64,000 bases of DNA. Source: Cryptomeria japonica. Taxonomy: Eukaryota; Streptophyta; Pinopsida; Cupressales; Cupressaceae. The translations under genes were made by a program, and so were the position numbers. Below, piece after piece: positions 1-12,281 of this stretch. How positions within the stretch are numbered: the first letter of the stretch is position 1; each line of letters starts with the position of its first letter. Location of the stretch: positions 185,477,770 through 185,541,769 of the forward strand of contig NC_081406.1 of assembly GCF_030272615.1 (NCBI RefSeq), in the 5' to 3' direction. The notes below the pieces were generated by a model. The model was given only the letters and a program-made list of their open reading frames with translations. It was not told where the DNA came from and ran no database searches.

Positions 1-761
1 CATGGAGTTTGTTTTATTGATTGGTTAATGTGGTAAATGTATTGAGACAACATGTTGTATCACATCAAGAATTATTTGCAATTGATTTAATTGTAATATC
101 TTTAGTGAGCCGACCTATACATTTGGTCTTAGGTTTTGTATATATGATTGTAAGATATTATTGAAGATCAAGATATGGATATGGTATGAGTGTATATTGA
201 AGAGAAAAAATAAGGAGATCCTTATGTGAATCACACAAACATTATTTGAAGGTTGAAGGAAGGTTATGAAGGTGTTTGACACTCATGATCATAGCTTAAA
301 CCGATACTGAATCCAACATTGGAGATGCTATTTTGAGTAGTACATTATCATTGGATTTAACCATCCAATTGTGTAGTCAATGTGACTCCTATTTTGTGAT
401 TGAGAAGTGAGCTCTAGGTAGTTGGCCTTTTTGCATGTGTAGACCCCATTTGTATACACATACTATCTGCAGTAGTATCATTTGATTGTGGGTAAGGTTT
501 CCCACCGTGGTTTTTCCCTTACCAAGTTTCCATGTCAAAATCTTTGTGTTATGTGTTGTGGATGTTGTTTCTCTTTCTGTTTCATGCATTAAGTTACACC
601 GGTACTATTAAATAATTATTAAACTATTTTATCGACACTTAAGTTTGGTTTACTGCCATTAAGTTTAAGTTGGAATAATTTGCATTTGGTTTAGGATTTA
701 TTGACAACTGGTTTACAATTGATTCACCCCCCCTCTTAGTTGTCCTTCTCTGGACCTAACA
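1..761 (+). repeat. C1 copia element, 5' LTR (3' two thirds; start lies left of window)
   Basis: Bases 1-761 align without large gaps to 57806-58564, the end of the C1 3' LTR. Both copies end in GGACCTAACA. The left copy is followed by ATTGGT, the start of a primer site of the initiator-Met tRNA type, and then at once by integrase coding sequence. The full LTR, measured on the split 3' copy, is about 1135 bp, so about 375 bp lie outside the window. The short frames inside it are not genes. Confidence 0.9.
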
Positions 762-766
762 ATTGG

Positions 767-1635
767 TTTATGCTAATAATTGATGATTATTCTAGAATGT
801 GTTGGGTTACTTTTCTTAGGGAGAAATCAAAAGATTTTGGAAGATTAAAGATATTCAAGGCTATGGCAGAGAATGAAACCGACAAGAAAATAAAATGTTT
901 AAGATAAGATCAAGGAGGAGAATTTACATCTAGAGAATTTAATGCATTATGTGAAGTGAATGGAATCAAAAGATAACTATTAGCACCCCTGACACCCCAA
1001 CATAATGGAGTTGTAGAAAGGAAGAATGGAACTATTCTGGATACAACAAGAACCATGTTGATGGAAGCAAATCTACCTCATGCGTACTAGAGAGAAGAAG
1101 TGAATACAATGGTTTATACCTTTAACAGAGTTCACATCAAAAGTGAAACCGGTAAGACCCTCTATGAACTATGGTTTGGTCATATTCCTACTCTTAAGTA
1201 CTCCAGAATATTTGGAAGCAAATGTTGCATTAGAAGAGATGAGTATATTGGCAAATTTGATCCTAAAAGTGATGAAGGAATATTTCTTGGTTACTCATAT
1301 AGAAGTAAGGCATATAGATGTTATAATAAAAGGTTACAAAAAATCATTGAGAGTACTAATGTGAAGATAGATGAACACTTTAGAAGAGATTCAAGATCTA
1401 TAGAACCGACAGTTGAAATGATTATAGATCAATTGACATAGATTGTACGGGTACAGAATGAAGACCCAGTCACACCAGCATCATCAGAAAGCTCAACTAT
1501 GACTAAAGAACAACAACCTGTGAATGCAAATCAGAATAAACCTAGGTATGTAAGATTGAATCATTCAGAGAATCAGATAATTGGAAACAAGAATCAAGGT
1601 GTTATTACTATAGGAATATTGGCAAATGAAGAGGT
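767..1635 (+). pseudogene. C1 copia integrase, catalytic core to C-terminus, decayed
   Basis: One reading frame encodes a Ty1/copia integrase from the first catalytic Asp (FMLIIDDYSRM) through the second (DQGGEF) to the Glu region (HNGVVERKNG), then the conserved LPHAY, GKTLYELWFG and FLGYS blocks. The longest open stretch is 1100-1441 (113 codons). Four in-frame stops interrupt it, near 903, 975, 1088 and 1439; the one near 1088 replaces the Trp expected after LPHAY. Coding begins about 5 bp after the 5' LTR, so gag, protease and the integrase zinc-binding N-terminus are missing. The frame stops at 1635 because E2 inserted there, and the matching frame resumes at 26260. This is a dead copy; its original role was joining element cDNA to nuclear DNA. 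Confidence 0.9.
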
Positions 1636-2821
1636 TGCTAGGTTGGACTTGGAAATCTAATGTACTGAGAGGGGAGGAGTGAATCAGTACTTCAAAACTT
1701 TTCTTGAAAAACAATTTTACTGATAAACACAACCTAAGTATAGATGATCTCATAAATATATAAAACTCAAACATAATCATAGAAATAACATCCATCAAAA
1801 TTTCACTCCATAACTCAAAGATTTTTGGTCATGCAGAAACTCTTGGTTAGAGAAAAAAACTATGATGGGGATGGCACCCACAACTTCACTGCTGCAATAA
1901 TCAAGATTGCTCAGTTAGAGCTACATGTTTAGCTATTTCTGATAGCTTACCCTTTTAGGAGTATAAAGATCTTTAGATCTGCCTTGCTAAAGGATTTTAC
2001 AAATACTTTTAAAAAATGTTGTACCTAGTTAAAGGCTTTACAATTTATAGACTTTGTTAGAGTCTTTTACCCTGTTAAAGGTTTCTAACACAACTTAAAT
2101 AATTCAATCAAAATCTTTACAAAATATCTACAACTTCACATCTAAAATGTTATAGCAGACTCTATGTGGTCAATATGAAATTACCTTGCTCATAGCATTC
2201 CCCGGTAATTGATAAATCAACTCGGTAACCACTTCTATATACTTTGTCCCTTAAACTATTCTCTAAAACCTTCTCAGTAACCTCTGAATATCTCTGTCAA
2301 TCTTCTTTCTTAACTATATCATCACATCATGTCTTCTCTCATGATTTTCCATTTCCATCTCATATACTCTCTTTTTAATATACTCAAATCATTATACTTA
2401 TATAGATCTCTGAGATGATGATTTGTTCATGCTTCGATCATACAAACATGTTTTATTGAATGAATAAACATAGAAATTATTTCATTGGATATTCTTCCTC
2501 AAAATCATACAAAATCTTTAAATGCAATTTCCTATGTAATAATGGTTTCATCTTCTCGAATCTTGTAACACGTTTCACATGTGTGTCCAGGTTCATTGAA
2601 TCTAGTAACACATTCCCACTCATTTTAGATTAAATCGGTACACCTTCTTTGCTACTCGGTAGATAGCTCAGTGTGTCTCATCTCAATGACTAGTCTCTCT
2701 TATGTAACCGACATTGATAGCCTTAGTAATTACCGACTGGACATTTTGATAGTATTAACTGACTAGAGTATATAGGATGACTTTGGGCATAAAACTAATG
2801 ACAACTTAGTAAATAGCAACA
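1636..2821 (-). repeat. E2 3' LTR
   Basis: Direct repeat of 25089-26254, about 1.17-1.19 kb, with TG...CA ends (TGCTAGG... to ...AATAGCAACA on the + strand). The element reads on the minus strand: the purine tract lies just right of this copy and the primer site just left of the other. GAGGT at 1631-1635 is the target duplication, matched by AAGGT at 26255-26259. This copy carries about 20 bp more than its partner and scattered substitutions, so the insertion is not very recent. Confidence 0.9.
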
Positions 2822-2840
2822 ATCTCCCCTTTTGACATTA
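2822..2840 (-). other. E2 polypurine tract
   Basis: On the minus strand the bases next to the 3' LTR read AATGTCAAAAGGGGAGAT followed by TGTTGC. This is the usual copia-style purine tract that primes second-strand synthesis, and it fixes both LTR edge and orientation. Confidence 0.85.
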
Positions 2841-3129
2841 GTTTTGTATGTTTGACAAAAATCCTTTCAAAGTCATAACACAAAATCTATATACTTTCAA
2901 AATAAACTAAAATGACAGTATATACATTGTTCAAATACATACTCAAATACATACTCCCCTTATCAATGTTTTGTACATAACTTGATGTTCCATACTCTGT
3001 ATTTCATGCTTCTGATGATCCAAGATCCCCCTGTCAATTTCAGTTGTACACTTGGTATAGATATTAAACTTTGTACACTCAGATACTTTGTATACTTGGT
3101 ACACTCCCCCTTTTTGACAAACATCAAAA

Positions 3130-5121
3130 CTAGTTACCATTTGGTGGGGGCAACTGATCAAAAATAGATTTATACTTTGTACGAGCATTTGTAAGAGCAT
3201 TAGTAAGTGCATCCTTGACACTTTCCATTATTGACTTCTGAGTTGTAATATCAGCTAACAGTGTGATCAAACCATCTAAAGTGCTTCCCTCTACTTGAGC
3301 GGACAAATGGGTCACTTGGTTGATCTGCTCTTGAACTGATGACAAATGGGGAATAAATAATGTTTGAAGAGTCATGATATCCATCCTTATTTTACGCTCT
3401 TCATTTCAAAATTCTAACTGTTGAGCCATAAGAGTTTGTAGCTTTGTATAAAAATTCTGAATAGAATTTGGCTCAGTAGTTAATTTACTTAAGAGATTGG
3501 TAATCTCTTTTTCAATGACTTCAGTCTTATTCTTGATATCTTTGATAAAGAATGAGAATGTGCATAACTTCTGGAATAAATAAATGATATGCTTGAGTTG
3601 AGGAGACAATTCACCAATGATTTCAATAAGCTTTATTTTACCTATAGCAATTGCTTTCTGCACTTCTTCAATCATCTTGGCAGTTAGCGCTTTATCTTTC
3701 AATTTGCTAAGGTATTCTAATGCTTCTACTCTCGATGCCTCCAATTGAGTGAGTAGTTCATCTAGTTGCATATGGATGGCAACATCTTTATTGACGGTAG
3801 CTTTAGGTATCATGTTTGTCAATAATGTTTTAACCTTCTAAAGTACTCTGTTCTTCTGCTGAATAGCTATCTTTCTTTCCTGCTCTTCTTTGGCTTAATA
3901 AAGCTCACCTAATTCTATCAGTGTTTTCCCTTTCAATTTTGCAATGTCAACATTCAACAACACAATAGGCTTTGACAGATCTATCTTAAAACTATGTCTC
4001 TTTGCTTTCTTCTCTTTTGATGATGATGCCTTCACTGATTGAATGGGTACAATGGCTTTTGAGACTTGTCCTCCCTTGATATGTTGCTTAGTAGAGGAAA
4101 CACTTTTGTTGGTTCCTATAGCCTTTGTTGTATCCTTTGGTGTTTCCTTGCTCGGGGTTTTAGTGGCAATTGTCTCAATGCTTGATGGTACTTGGGAAGT
4201 TTTCTCACCGGTGGCCTGAGAGGTAGATTCATCTTGTTTAGCCTTTTGACCCTCTATACCTTGATCTGTGTCCTGAAGTTTCTCGGCTGAAACTTGTTGA
4301 GTTAACAAAGGATAGGACTTAACCTATTCCAAAACTGATTCACTTGATACTAGTTTGGCATAGGCGCTTCCTTCTATCATCTCTTTTTCCTATGCCTTAG
4401 TGTCTATTACATCCTCATCTAACTGAATAGTGGAAATAGGATCTTGCTTCATGATGTCAACTATCTCTACTTCACCTTTAGGCTCTTCAGTTTGAATTCT
4501 GAATATTTCCTTCCATTTTTCTTTAGTTTCAGTCTCAACTTCAAGATATAGGCCATTCATCATTTTCAAGGCCCTTTGCTTTACTTGAAAATTTGTCTGG
4601 TAGTTTTTCAAATGATCTCTTATATCATCTACCGACATATCTAGAAAGAGATGTACCAAAAATCTTTCTCTTATCTACTTCTCTGAGTCCATAGCATATT
4701 TCCATCTATTATCAATATGTGAGTACAATTATTTTGGAAGAAAACCAACCACTTCCAATGGAGGTATTCGGAACTTGAGAAGTGCACAAATTATAGTCTC
4801 CTCTATTTTCCTCTTCTCTTCTTCTATTCTGGAGTCATATTTTACATATCTAAACAACCCAAATCCACCATATTGCTTTAATTTTGCACAAAAATTGTCA
4901 ACACTATGTACATCCTCCTTTGTACTTTTTACAACCTAAAATTTATTTACATCTTCAGACTCTGTGTCACTTTCCTCTTTATCCAAAATTAGTCTTCTGG
5001 TCTTCTTTCTATAAGTTTTTGTAACGTTAGGCATTTCAATATTTTTCTGCTTCTTATTGGGTGACACATCAGATGATCTAGTGTTTGGTCACTTTACTAG
5101 TGGGGTCGGTGATACCTTGGT
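3130..5121 (-). pseudogene. E2 accessory ORF, C-terminal part (continues from 21766-23168)
   Basis: A chain of minus-strand open stretches (4390-4659, 3895-4308, 3406-3822, 3130-3384), separated by single stops and frame changes, reads as one decayed protein. It continues the frame interrupted by G3: the residues QDTTKV end at the right side of G3 and coding resumes directly to its left. Visible content: a Lys/Glu/Ser/Thr-rich linker (about 3900-4300) and Leu/Lys/Glu-rich, heptad-like helices (about 3130-3820) that look coiled-coil forming. There is no protease, RT, RNase H or integrase motif. The ORF ends about 300 bp before the purine tract. Function unknown; its place suggests an accessory product of a non-autonomous element. 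Confidence 0.65.
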
Positions 5122-5831
5122 TGTAGCATCGTAAATTGTACGCACTTGCTAGGGTGGTACAATTTCACACCTAGTTTAGCACCCACCTTGGCGCATTTTG
5201 CATTTTGCATTGCATTTCCCCTTTAGCACTTAATTAATTAAAGTAATTAGGTCTAAGGTCCTATTTCATCATCTTCCATATCATAAAGTTGGGCCCTTTT
5301 CATTAAAGTGTGCCCCTTTCATTTTATTCCTCTAATACATCATTTAATCAAAAACCCTAATTTGGTCCTATTTTGAACTTGGGGGCTTCATTTCGGGGGT
5401 CAAAACATCTCAAAATCACCTTTAACTTTGGGATTCTCTCTAAAATCATCATATCCGATGACCCTAAAAATTTGGTGAAAAGTTGTCAGGACCATGGCGC
5501 CCGGAGAGGACCATGGCGCCCGGAGTGCACACGGTCCTGGACATTTTTCCCAAAATTTTAGGAGCACGATCCAATCATAAAATAAAGCTTAACCCCAAGA
5601 AATTGGCAGGAGATTCAATCTCTAGGTCGGCCTAAAATTGAAATTAAGACCTAGGGTTTCATATATAAGAGCTCTCTTTCTTCATTTGAAAGGATCCGAT
5701 TTTTGGCTTCAGGGACCTTCTATGCAGTGAAAGAGCAGATCTTTGAAGACTTCAACAACATTCAACATCCATCCATCAAGCATTCATCGATTTCATTCAT
5801 CCATTTAGAGCTTTGAAGACATTGAAGAGCA
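5122..5831 (+). repeat. G3 5' LTR, first 710 bp only
   Basis: Begins TGTAGCATCG and matches 20077-20786 base for base with about 19 substitutions by eye (about 97% identity) and no length change. The match stops abruptly after GAAGAGCA; the rest of the LTR (about 980 bp in the other copy) is missing, replaced by the block that holds T. Flanks share ACCTTGGT (5114-5121 and 21765-21772), consistent with a target duplication inside the E2 accessory ORF. The LTR includes an 18-bp direct repeat around ACCATGGCGCCCGGAG (about 5490-5525). Confidence 0.9.
5661..5669 (+). promoter_or_regulatory. Candidate TATA box in G3 5' LTR
   Basis: The string ATATATAAG lies in an otherwise mixed-composition part of the LTR and is kept in the second LTR at 20616-20624. 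It fits a plant TATA box for LTR-driven transcription on the + strand. Prediction from sequence only. Confidence 0.5.
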
Positions 5832-6100
5832 CGTGGGAAGGAAAGTGGCTGCCAGGTACAGCCGTACGGCTGCCAAGTACACCCAATTGGTTAGAAACCC
5901 CAAAGCCCACGCTGAACTCTATCAGAATTGCTGAACCTCCAGAAAGAATGCCGTACAATCTCCAAGATGCTAATAGTTGCAAACAAATCCAAACCACTGT
6001 ATTGGGGGCTACGTCCCAAACAGGCAAGGCATTGGCGTTGGCATCCCAGATGCTGAAAAGCTCTTCCAGAGCCAAATCTCAAATCCAAGATGTAAAATGT
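5832..6100. repeat. Fragment of an LTR related to the T LTR (left copy)
   Basis: About 250 bp here recur at 17139-17383 with about four differences by eye. The sequence is a diverged relative of the middle of the T LTR: shared landmarks in the same order are GCTACGTCCCA, a GCGTCCCAG-like block and GCTCTTCCAGAG (GCTCTCCAGAG in T). The left edge abuts the broken G3 LTR at 5831; the right edge runs into an inverted duplication at 6101. No gene is supported; the short overlapping frames on both strands look accidental. Confidence 0.7.
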
Positions 6101-6158
6101 GTATGAGAGCTTGGGAAATACATTGGATTCATTGTTTGGCTTTGTAATTCAGACAAAT
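6101..6158. repeat. 58-bp inverted duplication of T LTR sequence
   Basis: These 58 bases are the exact reverse complement of 6360-6417, which lies inside the adjacent T LTR. The segment replaces the first ~45 bp expected of the left T LTR. The join to the LTR falls in a shared run of seven T residues. The two arms are about 200 bp apart and could fold into a hairpin. This looks like a template-switch or fold-back repair scar. Confidence 0.85.
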
Positions 6159-7500
6159 TTTTTTATTTTTAATTCTGTTTTCCTGTTTATTTAAGTTTTT
6201 CTTATAGAACTAGACAGAAGTGCAGCAAGGGTTGTTTACTTTTGTGTTTTTGATTGTTTTATAGCATAGGAAGGAATATATAACAGCAAATATGAAGCCA
6301 TACTGAAATAAATGAGTTATACAGCAAAAGTCAGAATTATTGCAAATCGTACCAGGCAGATTTGTCTGAATTACAAAGCCAAACAATGAATCCAATGTAT
6401 TTCCCAAGCTCTCATACAAATTTGAAGTCAAACTGGAAGATGAAGAATGTTCTCCAAACCCACATACACTGGAAGTGAATACAAGCAATACCCTATACAC
6501 CACGTGGTGTATTTGCTGCAAATGGCATTCCTCCAGCTGCAATGAACCACGTCTCCACTGGAAAGATGGTAGGCTACGCTGAAACCCTACTGAGAATTGA
6601 TGCCTCTATCCTTAATCACCACGCACAACGCCTTATAAGTCCGGTGCCAAAGATTGCTGAGGGCTACGTCCCAGCCAATCCTAATCCTGGGGTTTGTGTC
6701 CCAGTCTAGAAATCGCTCTCCAGAGCAAATTCATACAAGTTGTCAAATATGCAAAAGATGATCATAGAATGAAGCTCCTATCCCCTTATAACCCCTCTCA
6801 ATTGCAAATCGAACCCTAATTATCTCCAAGTGGCATGGTCTAGTGGAAATGTTATAATTTCTTATTTTAAAGTGGTCATGTTACTAGAAAATGACCTTTT
6901 TCCTCATAGACAGAAATCCGCTCACTGAATTGCCCTGAGACCAAAGAGAAAGATTTAAAGAATTTCAAGATCTTTCCAACGAGCTATCACACAATAGGGT
7001 GCGCATCCAGATGAGGCCAAAAATCCCCTTATTACTCCAAAATGGCTAACAACTTAGCCTTATTTAATTATTAAATGCTAACTTAGGAAATATTAAAAAT
7101 ATAACCCAAATAGCCATAAAATGCCCAACTGACATTACAAACCCTAAAATCATCCTGTCACCTGTCTGTGACTGAAGTCGGAAATCAAGGATTCACTGAT
7201 AGTCTCATCCCTAAAATCTAGGGATGCTCCTAAAATTTAGGAAACAAGCCCAATCTCTCTGAAACTGAACCCAAAGAGGCATCTCATGGAGACCCAACCT
7301 TGGGCATGATCAAACCTCCTAAAAAGTAGGAACTGCCTCCTAAAAACAAGGAATGTCTCCCAATTGATCAAAAACTGCTAGAACACTAAGTCTCCAACAC
7401 TGAATAACCATACCGGGTCTCTGTCCAACCCTGTCAGCCTACACGACCCCATAATAAGCTGACTCACATGTCTCTGCTAGACAGAGCTAAAGAGGGGACA
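6159..7500 (-). repeat. T element, left LTR (outer end missing)
   Basis: Matches 10898-12281 and 15679-17036 at well over 99% by eye. It ends at the same point as the middle copy (...GCTAAAGAGGGGACA on +) but lacks the TGAAAGATCC start and the next ~35 bp. T reads on the minus strand: in each unit the primer site sits on the right and the purine tract on the left. Two TTATAA-containing strings (for example near 6636 and 6786) are possible minus-strand TATA elements; I cannot choose between them. Confidence 0.9.
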
Positions 7501-10500
7501 TGACAGTCCTCCCCTCTTGGAGATGCTTGCCCACAAGCAACTGAAACACCAATCCTCCACCATCCCAAATAAGACGTAAACAAATCATTGCATGTAACTG
7601 TTGCTCATCTCTGATATAAACAACATGCAATACCTCGGTCTGGAATGGCTCCTCAAAATGCTGAAGCACCTGTGCTGTCAAATCAACACTGCTTGGGTCC
7701 CAGAGCGAAGCATAGCTCCCGCTGAATACCTCAAGTGAGCAATGGAAAACTATATCATCTCCATAGATCAAATATCCATAAATTCCAAGATCACTAGTGT
7801 GTCGGTAATCACCAACATGCATAACATCTGTCATAATATCTAATGAATGCCAATCCATGGAAGACCCTCTATGATCTGACCCCATTTGACACAAGTGACA
7901 CACAACTGCCACACAATACTGCTGATGTGCTGGAAGATCTAATGCCAACTCACTAAACAATATATAATACTGACTAAAATCATCACTGTCCAGACTGGCA
8001 TCTAAAAATATGTAATCACCAACCAGCAATGAAACAATCACCCTGTCTAGAGAATCAGGTGAAACTGCCACATCAACTGGCTCAAAGTACTCACTAGGAG
8101 TAACATCACATAACTCATCCACGTTAGCTATCTGATGACAATCAACCTGTGGATCAATTGTTGTCCCACTCTGCTCGATAAACTGAGATGGATAGTGGGT
8201 AAACTCCAGCTCCATCCTCATGAAATTCCGAACATACCGTCCAAGTGTCAACAACCACTGTACACCCATGACTACATCTATACATCTGAAGTGAAGCAAC
8301 CCATGTAGGATCCACGAAAGAAAGGTATTACACATGTCTATACCATGATCCCACACAAACCACCTGTAGGACATAAACTGCTCCTGTTGCTCTCCTCTGA
8401 TATAAGTGCCATATAATCTTAATATTTGGAGCAACATACTATAATCCCTATAAGATGTTTTATCAAATGAATCAACACCTGGATCCCAAATAAAACTAAA
8501 TCCACATCCATCTGTCATGAAGAGACAATGATAGTAAGAGGCATCCTCGATACCGTGTCTCTCTACAGCCACTGTGAAACTCTCACACCTGTGATAACCA
8601 TCCACAACAACACACCTGCTAATCCATGCATCATCCTTCCCCCATGATCCTGGATGAAGTCTCTGTGTCAAGGAGATGAAAAACTCTGACAGTCGCTGCT
8701 CATCATAACGGTTGATTGTTTGCTGATCCTGCAAACAATCCATCCCAAACTGCTGGATCAGGTGCCTGCAATCAATAACTCTATCCTCTGAAGATGGGAG
8801 AGCACTATCGCAACACGGATAGTATAAGTCCCGAACCAACTCACATCTGCGAGCCATCCAATCATCTACAATCGGACTAAAAGAGAAATGAAGTGCACTC
8901 CTCACGAGGTAATCTAAATGGACTCTCGTAGGCTCACTCAATGGCTCTGTGTCATAATCTTGTCCATCAAACTCATCATCACTCCCACTGCTCTCAAACC
9001 ATGAATCCGAAGACAACTCATATGTCTGAGATCCAAAATCGATAATACACCTCAACTGAGCACTGTGGCTCTGCGGTGTAACATACTGGTTTCCCTCGTC
9101 AGCTGTAAGAGGTGTAAAAGAAGATTTGCTTTCCAGAGAAGGAAACAAGTCAACAGGAGTATCATACTCCCAACCAGCTGACAAACTGCTAGTCGCCTGT
9201 GAAAACAATGATGGAGTAATATCGTGAGTCAAATCACAACTCTTTGGTGAATCTCGTAGTGTCACAATAGAACACTGTACTGTATCTATCGCTGATGATG
9301 TCTATGCCACTCTCAATCTATCAGAAAGCTCCTCCAATCTGGAGTTCGCTTCTTGAAGGAACAACTGGGTATCCTCCCATGCAACAACAGTCGCCTCAAG
9401 CTCCTGAGAGAGGATATCAACTTCCTCCTCTTCCCTCAACAAAGCACCATAACTAATAAAATCCCTCTGAAGGAGATAATCTCAGTCAGCCACTAACTGT
9501 AAATACTCATGCTTCAATATCCCAATGGCTCCATAAAGAGCATGAAACTCTGGTAAGGAAAAATCACTGCTGCCCTGCTCATCAATCATGAGGGTGCTCC
9601 AACTATGTGTAGCCAACAACTGGCGAGTGACATCGAAATGCTCAATAACTGTGTCTATATGCCTGTCATACACCTTGAGTTGTCCAATCAGGTGATGAGG
9701 AGTCCGAAAATGTTGGCTCTCCTGTAACTGTACAAACTCAAAATCTACATTGTGGAAAGAATTTGTATCTGTATCCTGTACCTCTTTGTAGTCAACATCA
9801 TGTATGCACTCGGCCATGGATACAACCTCATCCAAAGTACTGCTGCTCTATGCCTCTGAGAACACCACATCTATCAATGATGATACTGCTGAAAATGCAC
9901 TGTCATCACTCTCTTCTGCATCCCATGTGTCCGCACAACCCACTGGCTCACGATCCTGGGGTCCAGTGCTACTAAGAGAACATACTGGGCTGGATTCTAA
10001 GGTCTGATCTATAAAATCAGAATCATGATGATATGAGTTCTCAACATTCCAAGCATCATTGGTACCCGAATTTTGAATACCTTCATGTGACAGCCCATTG
10101 GCACCATCTTGCACAAGTGTAGACATTGATACCTCAAGCTGATGCAAAGGTACCTCACTGCTGTCATAAAAATCAGAATTGCTAACCTCTAAATCAGTTG
10201 CCTCTTGGGAAATCCCCTGCATGGAAGGTGAGGACAATTCATTATCCAAAGCTGTCCTAATGTCTCCTTGAGTTGAATCCACATGTCTAACAAAATCATC
10301 ACATAAATTCTTGTCCCACTCATCGGAACTTGAGGGCACCAAAACATTCTTATGTAGAGGTATATTACCCCTAAATGAAAGTTCTCTGTCCATTCCTAAT
10401 TCCTGCACCCTTGATTCTTCTTTCCTTCTTTGCCACTGACTTGAACTTGTAGCTACCAAGTTATTTTCGTCTGCTCCGGGTACACCCATAAATTGTGTGA

Positions 10501-10651
10501 AGGAAAGGAGCTCACGTATCATCTTAGGAAGAAAACAATACTGATGATAGCTGCTCATAACTGTATCATTAAATATCTTGGCAGGAGGCATCCTTCTTTT
10601 ACGTGCTGGAGAAGATGAAACTTTTGAGTGCCCAATTTTAGTTCTAGCCAT
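7487..10651 (-). pseudogene. T unit 1: orphan ORF, three nonsense mutations
   Basis: Same protein as 12268-15432, with about ten substitutions overall by eye and no indel seen. Three codons became stops: at 9848-9850 (CAG to TAG, about residue 268), 9482-9484 (CGA to TGA, about 390) and 9302-9304 (CAG to TAG, about 450). The open pieces are 9848-10651, 9482-9835 and 7487-9265. All three changes are C to T on the coding strand, at one CG and two CHG sites, the contexts methylated in plant transposons. A few missense changes are also seen. Unit 1 is therefore a recently silenced twin of unit 2. Confidence 0.9.
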
Positions 10652-10897
10652 GGTATTTACCTGTAACTAAACTAATATCCCAACGGATCTTGAAAGTCGA
10701 AATAAAAGTTTGTTCTCAACAATTTTGGGACTTTGGCCAACGTATTGTCTTACTAGCTATCGACTGTAAGCATAAATGTGTAGGCTGACAACTACCCGGT
10801 TGCTGATATGAATTATCAAAACCTTTTTATCCAGTACCCAAATGTGATAATTTCTCATAAACCCTACAGGCTGGCAGGATGCAGGCTCTGATACCAC
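10652..10897 (-). other. T unit 1 leader with tRNA-iMet primer binding site
   Basis: Between the ORF start and the middle LTR. TGGTATCAGAGC (minus strand, 10885-10896) lies one base from the LTR end and matches the standard plant primer site for initiator-Met tRNA. No coding sequence is supported; a short frame that begins inside the primer site is a coincidence. Confidence 0.85.
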
Positions 10898-12281
10898 TGA
10901 AAGATCCCTGATAGATCTTTGCTGTTAACCTGCTGTAATTTTTTTATTTTTAATTCTGTTTTCCTGTTTATTTAAGTTTTTCTTATAGAACTAGACAGAA
11001 GTGCAGCAAGGGTTGTTTACTTTTGTGTTTTTGATTGTTTTATAGCATAGGAAGGAATATATAACAGCAAATATGAAGCCATACTGAAATAAATGAGTTA
11101 TACAGCAAAAGTCAGAATTATTGCAAATCGTACCAGGCAGATTTGTCTGAATTACAAAGCCAAACAATGAATCCAATGTATTTCCCAAGCTCTCATACAA
11201 ATTCGAAGTCAAACTGGAAGATGAAGAATGTTCTCCAAACCCACATACACTGGAAGTGAATACAAGCAATACCCTATACACCACGTGGTGTATTTGCTGC
11301 AAATGGCATTCCTCCAGCTGCAATGAACCACGTCTCCACTGGAAAGATGGTAGGCTACGCTGAAACCCTACTGAGAATTGATGCCTCTGTCCTTAATCAC
11401 CACGCACAACGCCTTATAAGTCCGGTGCCAAAGATTGCTGAGGGCTACGTCCCAGCCAATCCTAATCCTGGGGTTTGCGTCCCAGTCTAGAAATCGCTCT
11501 CCAGAGCAAATTCATACAAGTTGTCAAATATGCAAAAGATGATCATAGAATGAAGCTCCTATCCCCTTATAACCCCTCTCAATTGCAAATCGAACCCTAA
11601 TTATCTCCAAGTGGCATGGTCTAGTGGAAATGTTATAATTTCTTATTTTAAAGTGGTCATGTTACTAGAAAATGACCTTTTTCCTCATAGACAGAAATCC
11701 GCTCACTGAATTGCCCTGAGACCAAAGAGAAAGATTTAAAGAATTTCAAGATCTTTCCAACGAGCTATCACACAATAGGGTGCGCATCCAGATGAGGCCA
11801 AAAATCCCCTTATTACTCCAAAATGGCTAACAACTTAGCCTTATTTAATTATTAAATGCTAACTTAGGAAATATTAAAAATATAACCCAAATAGCCATAA
11901 AATGCCCAACTGACATTACAAACCCTAAAATCATCCTGTCACCTGTCTGTGACTGAAGTCGGAAATCAAGGATTCACTGATAGTCTCATCCCTAAAATCT
12001 AGGGATGCTCCTAAAATTTAGGAAACAAGCCCAATCTCTCTGAAACTGAACCCAAAGAGGCATCTCATGGAGACCCAACCTTGGGCATGATCAAACCTCC
12101 TAAAAAGTAGGAACTGCCTCCTAAAAACAAGGAATGTCTCCCAATTGATCAAAAACTGCTAGAACACTAAGTCTCCAACACTGAATAACCATACCGGGTC
12201 TCTGTCCAACCCTGTCAGCCTACACGACCCCATAATAAGCTGACTCACATGTCTCTGCTAGACAGAGCTAAAGAGGGGACA
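10898..12281 (-). repeat. T element, middle LTR (complete, shared by both units)
   Basis: 1384 bp, TGAAAGATCC... to ...AGAGGGGACA on +, flanked by a primer site on the left (10885-10896, unit 1) and a purine tract on the right (12282-12299, unit 2). It serves as 5' LTR of unit 1 and 3' LTR of unit 2. The repeat period between successive LTRs is exactly 4781 bp. Confidence 0.93.

Noticed and set aside
5797-6106. Overlapping 90-codon frames on both strands (also at 17055-17388)
   Set aside because: They lie in LTR-derived repeat sequence and span the junction with the G3 LTR; conservation follows from the duplication.
6210-6542. 110-codon minus-strand frame present in all three T LTRs (also 10991-11323, 15772-16104)
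   Set aside because: It is intact in all three copies, but the LTRs are near-identical, so conservation says nothing; no motif is seen, and an LTR-encoded protein would be exceptional. Worth a look only if other family members also keep it.
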